64,000 bases of DNA from Deroplatys truncata (lineage: Eukaryota > Arthropoda > Insecta > Mantodea > Mantidae): assembly GCA_030765065.1 (NCBI GenBank), contig CM060975.1, positions 105,110,094 to 105,174,093 of the forward strand, written 5' to 3'. The number at the start of each line of letters is the position of its first letter. Position 1 is the stretch's first letter. Shown here one piece after another: positions 1-12,000 of this stretch. Position numbers and translations under genes: made by a program. The notes below the pieces were generated by a model. It ran no database searches. It was not told the origin of the DNA and was given only the letters and a program-made list of their open reading frames with translations.

Positions 1-1
1 A

Positions 2-3000
2 CAAGCTCTACTTAGCATACTTATTGGCGGAGAGAATTTTGAGGTTATGTTTCTAATTGTAAACCATCTGATTTGTGACATAATTATAGGATGTGACTTC
101 CTACATGAATATGAAGCATGTATAGATTTTAAACATGAAGAGTTAAAAATAACAAAAGAAGATAGAGAAATAAGGGTACCATTTATAAAAGAAAAAGTTT
201 CTGTAATCGATATGACAAAGGATGAGAAAAATATTTGTGACCAAGAGTTTTTTGTGCAAATAACAGAAACTGATAGAAATAGTCAGATAAAGCAGGTAGT
301 CACAGAATATGAAGGGAATACCACGCCATATTTTCAACAGCTAGCAGAAATGCCAGAAGAAGTAGAGAAATGTGTAATCCAAACAAAAGACGACCATGTG
401 AGCGAGACAAACAACAGCAGGAAAGAGAAGAGAAATGAGGAAATAATACACAAGTGTGAAGAAGCTTATAATCTTACGATAATGCAAAAACAAATCCTTC
501 ATGATGTTTTGATGAACAATAGTTCAGTATTTAGTAATATCCCAGGCAGATGTAATGTATATCAGCATACAATTCAAGTAGAAGACGTACCACCATATAG
601 GCACAAGTATGACAATTTACCTATAAGTCTTCGAGACAAAGCTAGACAATTAATAAATAGCATGTTAGAAAATGGGATTATTGAGCAAAGTAATTCTCAA
701 TACATAAATTCAATCTGCTGGAGTATTAAACGAGATGGTAGTTTGAGATTAACTTTAGACGGTAGATATGTCAACAAGTATATGAAACCAGATCATTTTC
801 AAAGTGAGGGAATTGAACAACTAATTACGAAACTTTCACGAGGGAGATTTCTGACATCCATTGACCTCACTGCATCATATTGGCAAGTGGAATTAGATCC
901 GCAAGTGCGTGATTACACTTCATTTCAGTACTCAGGGATCCAGTATCGCTTTTGTGTAAATCCTTTTGGTTTAAAAAACTCAGGAAGTGGATTTTTGAGA
1001 GCCATTCACAGTATCTTTGGAAATTCTGCAGATGACTTTTTAATAAAGTATATTGACGACTTCTTAATCATTAGTCAAACATTTGAACAACACATGAATA
1101 ATGTCCATTATGTGTTAAATAAACTACAACAACATGGTATGACTGTGAACATACTAAAATCAAAATTTTGTGTCAAGGAAATAAATTTTCTGGGTTATGT
1201 AGTGGATGAACGAGGTATAAGACCTGATCAGAAAAGAATAGAAGCAATAATGAGAATTCCGCCACCCAGGAACGTAAAACAAATTAGACGTCTCTTAGGG
1301 GTATTGAACTTTCAGAGTAAGTTCGTACCAAGATATTCGGCTGAAATAGAACCACTGCGGCAGCTTCTCCGAAAGAACAATAAGTGGAAATGGACAGAGG
1401 ATCATCAAAAATGTTTTGAGAGAGTAAAGGAACTCTTTGCTAAGTCCATATTACTTGAGAGGCCCAGAGAAGATTTGGAATATGAGATTTATGTCGACGC
1501 ATCAATGCAAGGATACGCCGGAATTTTAGGACAGCGAGACATCAACAATGACTTTCACGTCATTAGTACAGCTTCTAGAGGACTTACAAATATTGAGCGA
1601 AATTCTTCAGTGACTCAGTTAGAAATTGGAGCACTATATTTCTCATTAATTCGTTTTAAAACCTATATTTATCAGCAAAAGGTGAAAGTATATTCAGACC
1701 ACATAAGCTTAACTTTCATACAACGGTGTAGATTATGTAGTGGAAAACTTGCTAGATACATTCATGCAATATCTGCATTCGATATTGAGATTATCCACAT
1801 TCCTGGCAAAAACAATACCTTCAGTGATTTACTATCAAGATTGAACTACAACCCACAAATTCCCGAAAATATTGAAAGGCCTAGAAATGAAGTCAAAATA
1901 TTGACAATTGAAATTCCTTTAAGCAAAGAAATGATTAGAAAATTGAAAAATATGGGGGAAATTCAAAATGAGGATGCAAAATTATTTGAACTTAAAGAAA
2001 ATGCACCATTGATTGAGGAGGCAAAGAAAGAAATTATAGCAATTCGAGATGGGACATTATACAAGAAGCATGGAAAAGAAATGCCTAGTTGGAAGATAAT
2101 GGTTCCGAAAAGCATGGAAAAGGAACTAATTAAGAATTTTCATGAAGGGTTAGCACACTCAGGGACGGACCGAACAACTTCTATGATTTTAGAGAATTTA
2201 TACATATCCAAATTGCGTCAGAAAGTTCGGAAATTTATATCATGCTGCAACCTGTGTCAGAAGGCAAAGCAGATAAATGCAGCATATGCATTTGAAACTA
2301 ATTCGGTTATAAGGGACAAGCCGAGATGTGTAATTAGTATTGATATTCATGGTCCGATGCCTCCAAGTCAATTTGGAAATAAATATATATTTGTCTGTTA
2401 TGATATATTCAGCAAATATGTAAGAATTTACCCTTTGAGAAAACCTACAGGTTTAGCATGTTTAAATAGACTACTTAAGTCATATGTGATAGAAGAAGGA
2501 CCTATTCAATCTGTATTGAGCGATAATGCTTCGTACTTCACAGGAAAAAAATTTATGGATGGACTGAAAGAAAATGGCATTAAACAATATTTTTCGTCAA
2601 GATACAGACCGAACTCCAACCCAGTGGAGAGGGAAATTAAGGAAATTTCAAATTATTTAAGGGTGTTATGTCATCGAAAACACACCCAATGGTATGGATA
2701 CGTGAACTTTGTTCAGAACCTCTTAAATGAAACCATAAACAATGTGACAGGATACAAACCATGTGAACTTAAGTTGGGAAAGAAGATCAATACAATGTGT
2801 AAAAAAATTCCAGAAGCCATTCCAGATGCGCATTCGATACCACCAACAGAAGAAGAGATGTTCCGAAAAGCATTCGAGAGGATGAAGAAAAAAGCCATAA
2901 AAAGAAAAATTAAACATGAAGAAAAGAAGAGAAAGGAATGGAGGATCAAAATAGGAGATTTAGTTTTGGTTAAAACCAAGAAATTGTCGGACAAAGAAAA

Positions 3001-3187
3001 TAAACTTTATTGGCGAATGTTTCTCAAATACCATGGACCATATGAAGTTGTTGAAGTGTATGGAACTAACACATATGAGTTATGTAATCCAACAACTCGA
3101 AAAAGCATAGGAAAGTTCCATATTGAGATGCTTAAACCATACAACCATGAAGATCATGGTGAAATAAAAGACAAAGATGATAAATAG
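2..3187 (+). CDS. Ty3/Gypsy pol polyprotein (protease end, RT, RNase H, integrase), 5' partial
   Basis: The frame is open from base 2, so it enters from outside the window. The first methionine in view (base 47) is internal. Seen in order: a protease C-terminal segment (IIGCDFL near base 85); reverse transcriptase with the YIDD active site near 1050; RNase H with YVDAS near 1490; integrase with an HHCC zinc-binding segment near 2140-2260; and a catalytic core with aspartates near 2340 and 2520 (LSDNAS) and glutamate near 2625 (PVERE). A basic C-terminal tail ends with the stop at 3185-3187. These domains copy element RNA to DNA and insert it into the host chromosome. The single long frame is typical of Ty3/Gypsy pol. 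Confidence 0.93.
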   Translation, partial: QALLSILIGGENFEVMFLIVNHLICDIIIGCDFLHEYEACIDFKHEELKITKEDREIRVPFIKEKVSVIDMTKDEKNICDQEFFVQITETDRNSQIKQVVTEYEGNTTPYFQQLAEMPEEVEKCVIQTKDDHVSETNNSRKEKRNEEIIHKCEEAYNLTIMQKQILHDVLMNNSSVFSNIPGRCNVYQHTIQVEDVPPYRHKYDNLPISLRDKARQLINSMLENGIIEQSNSQYINSICWSIKRDGSLRLTLDGRYVNKYMKPDHFQSEGIEQLITKLSRGRFLTSIDLTASYWQVELDPQVRDYTSFQYSGIQYRFCVNPFGLKNSGSGFLRAIHSIFGNSADDFLIKYIDDFLIISQTFEQHMNNVHYVLNKLQQHGMTVNILKSKFCVKEINFLGYVVDERGIRPDQKRIEAIMRIPPPRNVKQIRRLLGVLNFQSKFVPRYSAEIEPLRQLLRKNNKWKWTEDHQKCFERVKELFAKSILLERPREDLEYEIYVDASMQGYAGILGQRDINNDFHVISTASRGLTNIERNSSVTQLEIGALYFSLIRFKTYIYQQKVKVYSDHISLTFIQRCRLCSGKLARYIHAISAFDIEIIHIPGKNNTFSDLLSRLNYNPQIPENIERPRNEVKILTIEIPLSKEMIRKLKNMGEIQNEDAKLFELKENAPLIEEAKKEIIAIRDGTLYKKHGKEMPSWKIMVPKSMEKELIKNFHEGLAHSGTDRTTSMILENLYISKLRQKVRKFISCCNLCQKAKQINAAYAFETNSVIRDKPRCVISIDIHGPMPPSQFGNKYIFVCYDIFSKYVRIYPLRKPTGLACLNRLLKSYVIEEGPIQSVLSDNASYFTGKKFMDGLKENGIKQYFSSRYRPNSNPVEREIKEISNYLRVLCHRKHTQWYGYVNFVQNLLNETINNVTGYKPCELKLGKKINTMCKKIPEAIPDAHSIPPTEEEMFRKAFERMKKKAIKRKIKHEEKKRKEWRIKIGDLVLVKTKKLSDKENKLYWRMFLKYHGPYEVVEVYGTNTYELCNPTTRKSIGKFHIEMLKPYNHEDHGEIKDKDDK

Positions 3188-3886
3188 TAAATGCTGGATA
3201 GTTAAAGGCGAAATGCAGAGCAATGTATTGGAACGTAAGAGGGTTAAATAAAAATGTACGTCATGTGAATGGAGAAATAAATTGTGGTCATGAATAACTG
3301 TTTGAGAGGAAAATAACATTTTATTAGTAACTGAACATGTGAAATAAAGCCTGATGTTATATTAAAGTAAAGTACATAAATACTATTACAAGAGTATTGT
3401 TAAGATAAAGTACAAAATCACAAAAATTGGTAAATATAATTAAAAACAAATATTTATGCAGTAAATAGAACATGTGAAACAGTGCCTAGATTTAAGAGAT
3501 GTAAATATTTGTGTAGAGGGTGAATATTTTGGTAAATATGTGTAATAATTACAAAAAAATCTTAAATGTATAAATTTTTGTCAACAATGTAAGAGAGTAA
3601 ACAATTTTGAAACAGTGATTAAATAATTTAGGGTAAAGTATTTGCTATAAAAAAAAAAAAAAAAAAAAAAAAAATTTGTGATGTCAGATTAATATCTAAA
3701 TTAATTAAACCAGAGCCAGTAAGTAGTGGCGAGATAATAAAGAAAACATGTCGTGTGTTAAATACGTGTGAAGTGTTAAGTGAAAGTGATACGTGTGTTC
3801 CAAGATTTAGGAGACTAAAAACACAATTTTAAAATTTCTAAACAAGTTATAAATATTTATAATTATGTTTCTAGTGGGGCATATGA
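3188..3886 (+). other. Ty3/Gypsy 3' untranslated region
   Basis: AT-rich stretch between the pol stop and the LTR. No frame worth calling is seen. It contains an A-run of about 25 bases near 3649-3674. A short purine-rich stretch just before 3887 could be the polypurine tract. Confidence 0.6.
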
Positions 3887-4669
3887 TACGGTAATTTGTA
3901 TCATAAATTACTTAAAGGTAAATAATGATTGTAATATAAATATGTATTTTTATGTGACATTGATTTCAGAGGTTTATTAATTGTAATTATTATTGGTAAA
4001 TAATAATATACGGCTTTACTGAAACTGTCAGTAATGGCGCAATAATGCAGCGATGGAGTGAGTTGTTTATCATTACCGGGAACCAGGAAGTTACGTAATG
4101 TTTCGCGCCTTTTCGGTAGAAGCTTCTGGAATGTTTTCTCCCTAAAGAATATGTATTCATGGTTTTCATTGGATAGTAAAATAGACGCTAATGTTGGCGC
4201 GTTTTATTAGCCAATGGCAGTTCATTTATAATCTTTAGGCGTATCTTGAGGCAAGCGTATAAATAAGCCAGGCCCGAGGTAGAGTGTCTCCCAGTTCAAC
4301 AGAATTCTCAGTACTATACACGTCGGTCTCTCAGTTCATTCATTTCGCCAAGTTACACGCAGCAGAATTACGAGAGTTATTATAAAGTATTATACAGTTA
4401 AAAAAAAATTACATAAAGTTAAAGTATGCGAGTTAAAAGTGATAAATAAGAAGTTATTACAAACAGTTTCAGTTTGGCGAGTATCTAAAATCAATTTGTA
4501 AAAGTGTTTGTGAACGTGTTCGGCAATAAAAGTTATAAAACCAATTTCTTCATTAAGTATAATTTCTGCATAAAAGATTCCTTTCCGATTCACACCCTGC
4601 AAGAGTTAAATGTCGACCTAAATAGCTAGCCGGAGAACATTTAAAGTGAATTATTTCAAAACTGATACA
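3887..4669 (+). repeat. LTR of the Ty3/Gypsy element (3' LTR)
   Basis: The boundaries were inferred by aligning with the related LTR at 25611-30653. Both begin with TG shortly before a shared AATTTGTAT block, and both end in ACA after a shared TAGCCGGAG block. Inside are a CCAAT box (about 4213), a TATA-like GTATAAATAAG (about 4257) and an AATAAA-type signal (about 4526), as expected for promoter and polyadenylation signals. A block around 4180-4245 is much better conserved between the two LTRs than the rest. Confidence 0.75.
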
Positions 4670-5256
4670 AATTGCTACGCCAGAGGGAGCTACGAACCAG
4701 ACAAAGGAGTGACGTCACAAGATGGCAACGCGTGAAGTAAAAACATACAATTTGTTCTCTTACAACTGCCAGTGCATTCATGTTTCAGCCGCTACTGTTG
4801 TAGCATTCATTAAACCTGTTATGTGTAATCTTGTACGTTTTGTGCAGTGTAGGCTTCAAAGCAGTAGGCTGACAAAAGTTTTAAATGTTAGTTTTGTTTT
4901 TTGAGTTGCGAGACATGTGGCAGATTACTTTGGAATCTTTCTTTGTCATCTATCAGTTAATTTGAAGTTCTTGGAAGGATTGCAGAGAATCCATTAAATT
5001 GATAATTATGTATTACACATCAATATAAAAGGCTTGAACTCAAGAATGCAGTAAAAATTAAATTTTAAAATGTCAAAAAAGCTAAAGATAATTTTAAATT
5101 TTAATGCCAAACACATTAGCATTGCGTAGAAGAATAATCAAAAGTTGCATTCTCATTTGTTAACAGCTTTGACTGGAAAGAAGCAATTACTGTATAAAAC
5201 ATGTCTGACATGTGTGTTCAATATCTCATCTGCATGAATGATGAGTAGGCACTTAC
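4670..5256. other. Intron sequence left of LRR exon 4, no gene seen
   Basis: Non-coding sequence between the LTR end and the donor of exon 4. The minus strand was checked for another LRR exon and none was seen. The next exon must lie beyond the element, outside the window. Confidence 0.6.
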
Positions 5257-5691
5257 TTTAAGTCCAGGCAGATTCCATAGTGGACCATCCAGAAAGTTGG
5301 AAAGGGAGTTGTTACGCAGACGAAGCTCCCTAAGGGCGGGCATAGCTGCGAAGGCTTCTCGCTGGACATGCTGGACTCTGTTGTGGTCCAGATGCAAGCG
5401 CTCTAAAGCCAGGTGGGAAGGAAGAGCACCAAATGGAATATCTTCCAAGAGATTGTAGCTAAGATCCAGGTAACGTAAACGTGGCAGTGTGAGCAATAGT
5501 GTACGTAAATCTGCCACGTGTTCTAACTCGTTGTGTACCAGGAAGAACTCCTCAAGGTTAGGGGCTCCTAGAAATGCCTCAGGCTGCACACGCCGCACAG
5601 CATTATGGCTTAGATCCAGGCGTCTTAAAGCAGGAACACGATGAAATGCGCCTCTGGCCACTTCTGTGATACGGTTGTTGCCCAAGCTTAT
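5257..5691 (-). CDS. LRR gene exon 4: canonical repeats, last exon in view
   Basis: The acceptor is GTGTTACAG just before 5691 and the donor is GTAAGT at 5256-5251. It has 145 codons, phase 0. It carries the most canonical repeats (ISLGNNRITEV, RRLDLSHNAV, RYLDLSYNLLEDIP, RLHLDHNRV) and ends at NLPGLK. The donor and the lack of a stop show that further exons follow. Confidence 0.94.
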
Positions 5692-8600
5692 CTGTAACAC
5701 ACATTAAAGGCAGGAGATGCAAGTAGTTACAAAGTGTTATAGACATTCTGATTCACCAAGATAGCATTGCTTTTAGTTGAGTTACCCTGCATTTCATATC
5801 AAAATGCTCACACTTTTAGAAAATGTATGCAGTGGATTACCTCATTTTTGGTGTTAGAAAATAAAGCAGAAAATGCTTTGACAAAACACAGTGGCCTGAC
5901 ACTAAATTAATTAAAGCTCCCCCTTCAACTCAGCAAAAAACAACTAAGGTTACAATAAGGAATGGTGGTGAACACAGTTCTTCTATTGCCCTTGCTACAA
6001 GAGGAGTGGAAAGTTGAAGTGGGAGTGTACTAAAGCTTATGGCATGACTAAATCAAGGCAGTAAAGGTGAAGGCTATTCTCTAATAGTTCCAAATCGAAA
6101 TCCCAGCTTCGTATGCTGAGATAGATTCGCCCTCTAGACCCCTGACACTGCCAGGGAGGACCTATAGATAAATCAATGCACACAAAGCCATTTCACTTCT
6201 ACACTTTCTTACTTTGTTGAAAGTGCAACAAAGGGGTAAACTGCAATGGAGGCGAAATAATGAAAAGAAACAGAAAGGATTGTGGATATTTAAAAAGCAA
6301 CTAAGAAACACCAGGAATACATTTTAGCAAGTAGATCAGTCTTAGGGATTGGAATGTGAGCTAACACACCACTGAGCTAACTCGTGGTTAAACCAGTTGT
6401 TTTGGAATTTGTTCCCATCCTTTACATTCGGTAGGAAGGCGCACGGTTATCACCTTCAACTTGTGACTCACCTCTCTAAGAGCAGGAAGATCAACGAAAC
6501 TCGCTTCATCCAATCTATTGAAGAAGTTGCTGTCCAAACGCAAGATCTCAAGGGCCGGTAGCTCGCGGGTAGCACGTCCGATGGCACCCGCGTCGTTCAG
6601 CCTGTTGCCCTGAAGAGAGAGCTCCCTGAGAGTTGGAAGACGGGCCAGTGCTCGGGGATGTACCCAAGTTAGGCCGCAGTTGGATATGTTGAGGAACCTG
6701 AGACGAGGCAAATCCTGTAGCAGACCACCCTCGAGCCGCGTGAGGTGCGGACTGTCCGTAACATGGAACTGCTCCAAGTCAGGTAGCGATTTAAAGCCCA
6801 GCGGTGATAGTTCCACCTGTAATAAATGTTATAAAAGTTAAATAATAGAAAATAAATCAACTCTATTGCTGAGGGTTGAGGCTGTAAGTAGCGCTGTGGC
6901 GTTGCTGCCTGTGGTGCGTGGGAAGCCAATTTGGATTCTCAGTATCGGCATAGGGGTTTTCCCTAGTGTGAGATCTGATAAGCGGTGCACAATCTCCACT
7001 ATGGAGCTATCAGATGGAACATTAGTGGTTCCCAAGAATGGAAGGAAGCAGATGCCGATCATATGTGCCTCGGTTTACTGCACTCTACCCTAGGTAAGTT
7101 TATGCTTATCTCCTCGATAAGCACAAATTGAGCAGTTTTTTAATTATTTTTTGTGGCCCCGCTTGTACAATCCTGCAATTGGTACCCCTCTTATAGGTTC
7201 CCAAAAGTTGTAAGCATTTTCAGAAGTGCCTGTCACTTCTGAGTAAACCTGTTACTCTTTCAAAGTCTCTTTTGTGCACACAAGAGTTCTGGCAAGAGTT
7301 AAATTAGACTTTCCAATTAATATTTTCCCCAATCTTTTCCAAGACATATAGCCATTTCGGTGCTGTTGTTTCCTGGACCAAAGTTGTATTGTTGTCCTAA
7401 TTATTTATTTAAGTAGGACTCAGGAGGGTTCTGTATTGATAAAAAAGGCCAAGAAACTATTTTTGGCCAATGCATCTGCCTTTTTTTTTTTGCCTTCAAT
7501 ATTTTGATGTCCAAATCCGCAATATAATTGCGTTATGTGAGACAAGAATGTTTAAGGGAGTGCACCAGTGAAATTTATACAACTTCCAGAAAATATGCAT
7601 TTGGGTTGCACGTTCAAAACATATTCTCAGTCAACACTTTCAAAATTTGTGTTCGCTTTTGATATTGTGGATATTTGGCTTAATATACAATACTGTAATA
7701 ACATAAAATAAAATTTGTTACTTTAAAATTGGAGCCTTTTTTGAGGTTTTTGGCATTTTTCTCATCACTTTCACTTATTCAAACCATTCCACACGATGGA
7801 GTTTTCACTCACTTCTTCTGAAATAGTTCAGGTCCCTTCGGAAAAGTAAACAAATTAAAATTGTTATAAATTTCTGTGTTGCAAAGGGTCTTTTTATAAT
7901 TGATTTTCTAAGTAAACCGAAAGTTGACAGTGATATTTCAAACATATATTTTATTTTGAACTACAAGAAAAGTATATGACAACTTTTTGCGCTATGATCA
8001 GATAAATGATATGGGCATTTAAAAGCAAGGTCTTTTTAAAATTTCATCGAAAGGGACATTTGGCATAAGATGATAAAACTCATTTTTGGAACTCAGTAAC
8101 TTGAAAAATAAACATGATATCAAAACGATATTTAAAATCATTAGGTGTTTCCTAAGATAAACTTAAGACAAATTTTCGCCATATTGACTGAAAACTTTAG
8201 GAACTAGGATTTTCAGTGGTTACCTTAAGCCATTATAACAGAACGAGAGTTAAACAACTGCATATTACTAAAACCTAGGATGTATACTGAATCGTTACAC
8301 TCCTTGTTCAAAATTAAATAAACTGTCAGTCCAGTCCTGATTAGAGCCCGCAAAGAGGATATGTACTGCTGTCATCACTTCATCTTCGCTGAAAATAGCT
8401 GAGCTAATATTTGTGTAGAGGATCTTTGGGAATTAAAATGATACATTTAAGCGTAGGTTCTAAGAAATGAAAACTGCGGACAGTAAAGCTTTAATGACTC
8501 TGTGGTATGAAATACTGTTCTCAAGACAATCATTATTCGTGAATTGAACTAAAAATCTTTTATTCTTTCAGAATCTATTGATGTATACCGCGGAAGAGTT

Positions 8601-8988
8601 TTTGATGATACACAAGTCTGTATTAAAGCTGGGTTCACAATGAAGACGTCAACCTTTTATCGGGTCTATACAACATATTTTTGTCGGTTTCCAACACATC
8701 TAAGATGACAGAGGGTATGCAAATGTCACAAAACAATCAGAAACTATGTTCTTGACAACGCAACAATATATGTAACTGGCCATAAAACAATCTTAATAAT
8801 ACACCAGGTTTGCAAAGGGAGTACAATGTTGCAGACATCTACACCAAAGGTGTTGATTGTAAGAGGACTACATCGTTCCCAGATTTATTTTTCGCCATTG
8901 CAACAAACAAGGACCTCAGTTGTCAACGCCTGATATGACCTTCCTCTAAGCGACCTATTGAGGGCTATTATAAGACCACAACAACAGC

Positions 8989-9041
<53 letters not shown>

Positions 9042-12000
9042 CAACAACAACAACAAACGATGGGTTTTATACAGCTATTGTAATGCCAAAGTGTTGTTAT
9101 TCCAAGTCGACGAATTTACTTTCTTGAGCCCAAAGTAACTCACACTATGCCTAAACAAATAATATAGCAACACGCTGAAAGAACTGAGTTTTGTGCATTT
9201 CAGTCCACAAACATTAAGGAAGTTAATATTTGCCCTTGTTAGTTATGCAATATTCTCAGCAAATCTAAGGCAAACCTTCAGGATGAACGCAGGTTTAGGG
9301 AGATCTGAGCTAACTAAGCGGGAAAAAGGAGAAGCGAAATGCAGTTATGAGAAAATATATGAGTTGTTCTATTAAGGGGGAAGCTCTATCTTGAAATCCT
9401 AAGTTTGCATACGTAGCCATTAAAATAACTAACTTCTAAAAAAAGTATATCTTTATTTTTGGAGCTTAAACCCAGTGCACTATTCTGCCACACAGAAATA
9501 AATAATGCTGCACGAAAATTGATCTAATTGTGAAGATGGTGATCGTGGTTGTGGTTACGGTTATGATGATGATACACTCCCCTTTCTTTCAAAATGCAAA
9601 GGCTCACGGCAGGTCCAGTTTCTTGTAGCCCCTGAATCCTTTCATACGCATGAGCAGAGAGCAGCATTGGGGATGGAATATGTATGGTCAGCTGCCAAGT
9701 TACCCCGGCCGATTACCCCACCTTCTACGTCTACGTTGCAATGTCTTACACTCCAGGTATGAGGCTGCCATCTTTCCTATCTCCACTTAATTTTATCAGT
9801 CAATAGAAGTGGCTAATGCAATGTTTTCAAGCCGAAGCCCACAAAAGATCACTGGGCGATGGTGCAGCGCAAATATGCTAAATGAGGGCGCAACGGGGTT
9901 CATGTAAGTGGAAAGTAATTGTATTTTTATGTCTCCCTTCAGGATAGCAAAGCGGAGTGTTTACAGTGTTCTACTCAAACAGGATATATTGCACGTTTTA
10001 TTATAAGAGTAAATTTTAGTTCTGCTCACAAACCTCTCTAACCGACACCGGTACAACGAAGCAAGCATGTGTATGGTTCAATCAGCAGAGAAAAAAGGGT
10101 GGATAACTGAAGAGGTAGAACATGTTATAAGTTCAGTGCCTGCACTATTTCTCGCTCTAGCAGCCCCTATTTGTCCCCAAGGACCTCACGAGGCTGAATG
10201 TCATCCTTTCAACTTCCGAGGAGGAGAAGAATTTCATGCCAGAACGGGCTGGAACTCGGGTTTTCCTCTCTACATGCAGCAACGCTGCGTTTTACCATGG
10301 GGAAGGTCAATGAAGTCTTAAATATATTTTTAAGACATAAAGTGTTGTACTCTCGAGTTGTTATGCAAAGGAAACTCACCAGTGCTGGAGACTGAACGTG
10401 TAGGTATCGAAGTCTCGGCAGACCTGCAAACCTCGGTAACCTCTTCATAGCACCGCCTTGCAACGTGACGGCTTCCAGCGCTCGGAGCTGCTCCAGGCTG
10501 TCGGCTGGAAGACTGCGAAGATAGGGTTCCACGATGAATATCTCTAGAAGAGTATCTTCTAGCCCTGCCAGCCAAGAGGCGGCCACTCTTTCCAGGCCGT
10601 TGTCTCTCAACATGAGTCGTGCCACTCTAAGTGCAGAGAAAACGCTTCCGGGCAGTGATGGCAAGAAGTTGTTCTCGAGGATGAGTTCGTCCACCGGACG
10701 GGGTAGTGCTGCTGCCACCGCCTGCAGTCCACCCAGTACTCTGGCAAGATCACTGTGCGTGCACCTGTCGCAACAAACATATCATATTTGAGGTGAATTG
10801 GGACACAGAAATGAGAACTTCAGTTATTCATTCCAATTAAAAACGATCGAAGTCCGTGAAAAATGTAGTTGGAATCAAAATAAATTATATTAAACTGAGT
10901 TTTATTTATGGATGTTCTTTAACAACTATGGTCCTTCGCGTTCCATTCTATATTGGGCGTGAATGACCGGTAATTTTGCTCAGAGGCCTCTTTATCGGCT
11001 TGAGGTTCTTTTACGTGTCGTAAATCTACGACACGGGACCAGTGGTTTACTTCCCTTCCGAAGGAAGCCGTGCTAAGGATTTTTACGCCCCAAAAAATCC
11101 ACCGCCTTCCGCCGGGTTTGAACCCGCGACTTCAGGAACTAGAGGCTAGCACGATACCACTAGTTCACGGAGGACGACATAATCGGAGCTGTTCACCTGT
11201 TATGCTGAGCATACGGATGAATAGTCACATTCGTGAAGGGCAGTTTATTTTGCCCAAGAAGTTCACTGTGACCTCTGATTTTAGTTGAGATATGCCCTTA
11301 AAGAGGTAACGTAGAAAGCGATCAGAGACCGGTGGAGGGCCTAAAGAGTAGAAAGGATGATGGAATATTTGCTGAAGACATCAACTTAATTCTATTCCAT
11401 TGTGCTAGAATAGCTTGACTCTTTCAGATAACATATGTGTATGAAACTAAAGTTCTGCGTAACACTTCTGATAAAAACATGCGGCCTTACTGTTAGCGCT
11501 TCTCATAATATGTTTTATAGATGGGCTATATTTGCATATCTGAGGTGCAGACAAAACAAGTTTATCTCATTAAAGTTAGCAATATTACCTTTAGATTAAT
11601 TTGCAGGTAATTGCCTGTGCCTTCTGTCAAATCGATGGGAGACGTCAGACGCTGTAAAGCGAATGTTTTCTGTGAAACGCCCGATTCTTGGAACATCAAT
11701 TGTATGAGTTTGAATTACAGCTTCGGCGTCGTAAGATGTGTCAACTCGTATGTATTCTTAGTGAAGCCTTTCGAACAGAGATATTCCAGATGTTCTGGAT
11801 GATGCAATTCATTGCAGAGTTTCTTAATTGTACGCATAGCTCGTTAATAACTATGAAAACGCGACTGTATCGCATTAACGTATCGGGGTATCCCCATACT
11901 CTCCTCTGGTTGAACAAAATCTCCGGTTAAATAACGTGCAAGTCCCAGAATTAGGGTTCCGTAGAAAACCTGGGCTAACGTCATCCACTAATTCCTATAT

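Larger units (their letters stand above)
1..4669 (+). mobile_element. Ty3/Gypsy-type LTR retroelement, left part outside the window
   Basis: Fossil LTR retroelement. The visible parts, in order, are the end of the protease, reverse transcriptase, RNase H and integrase in one frame, then about 700 bases of AT-rich non-coding sequence, then one LTR (about 3887-4669). The 5' LTR, gag and most of the protease would lie left of base 1. No envelope-like frame is seen between the integrase and the LTR. The part in view looks whole. It sits in an intron of the minus-strand LRR gene, in the opposite orientation. The polymerase order RT-RNase H-integrase is that of Ty3/Gypsy and not Ty1/Copia. Age cannot be judged because the second LTR is not in view. 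Confidence 0.9.
6817..10379 (-). other. LRR gene intron 2
   Basis: About 3.56 kb with GTGAGT and ACAG ends. It contains a diverged AT-rich dispersed repeat (about 7560-8240, related to 13860-14235) and an AAT/AAC microsatellite (8989-9056). Short open frames near 6866-7093, 9193-9375 and 10067-10321 lack any recognisable domain. Confidence 0.85.

Noticed and set aside
4722-4904. 60-codon open frame after the LTR as a host exon
   Set aside because: Plus strand, opposite to the LRR gene, with no domain and no convincing splice sites.
9650-9680. Another 5S-like block (GCAGCATTGGGGATGG)
   Set aside because: Only about a dozen matching bases. The neighbouring 5S positions do not agree, so chance is likely.
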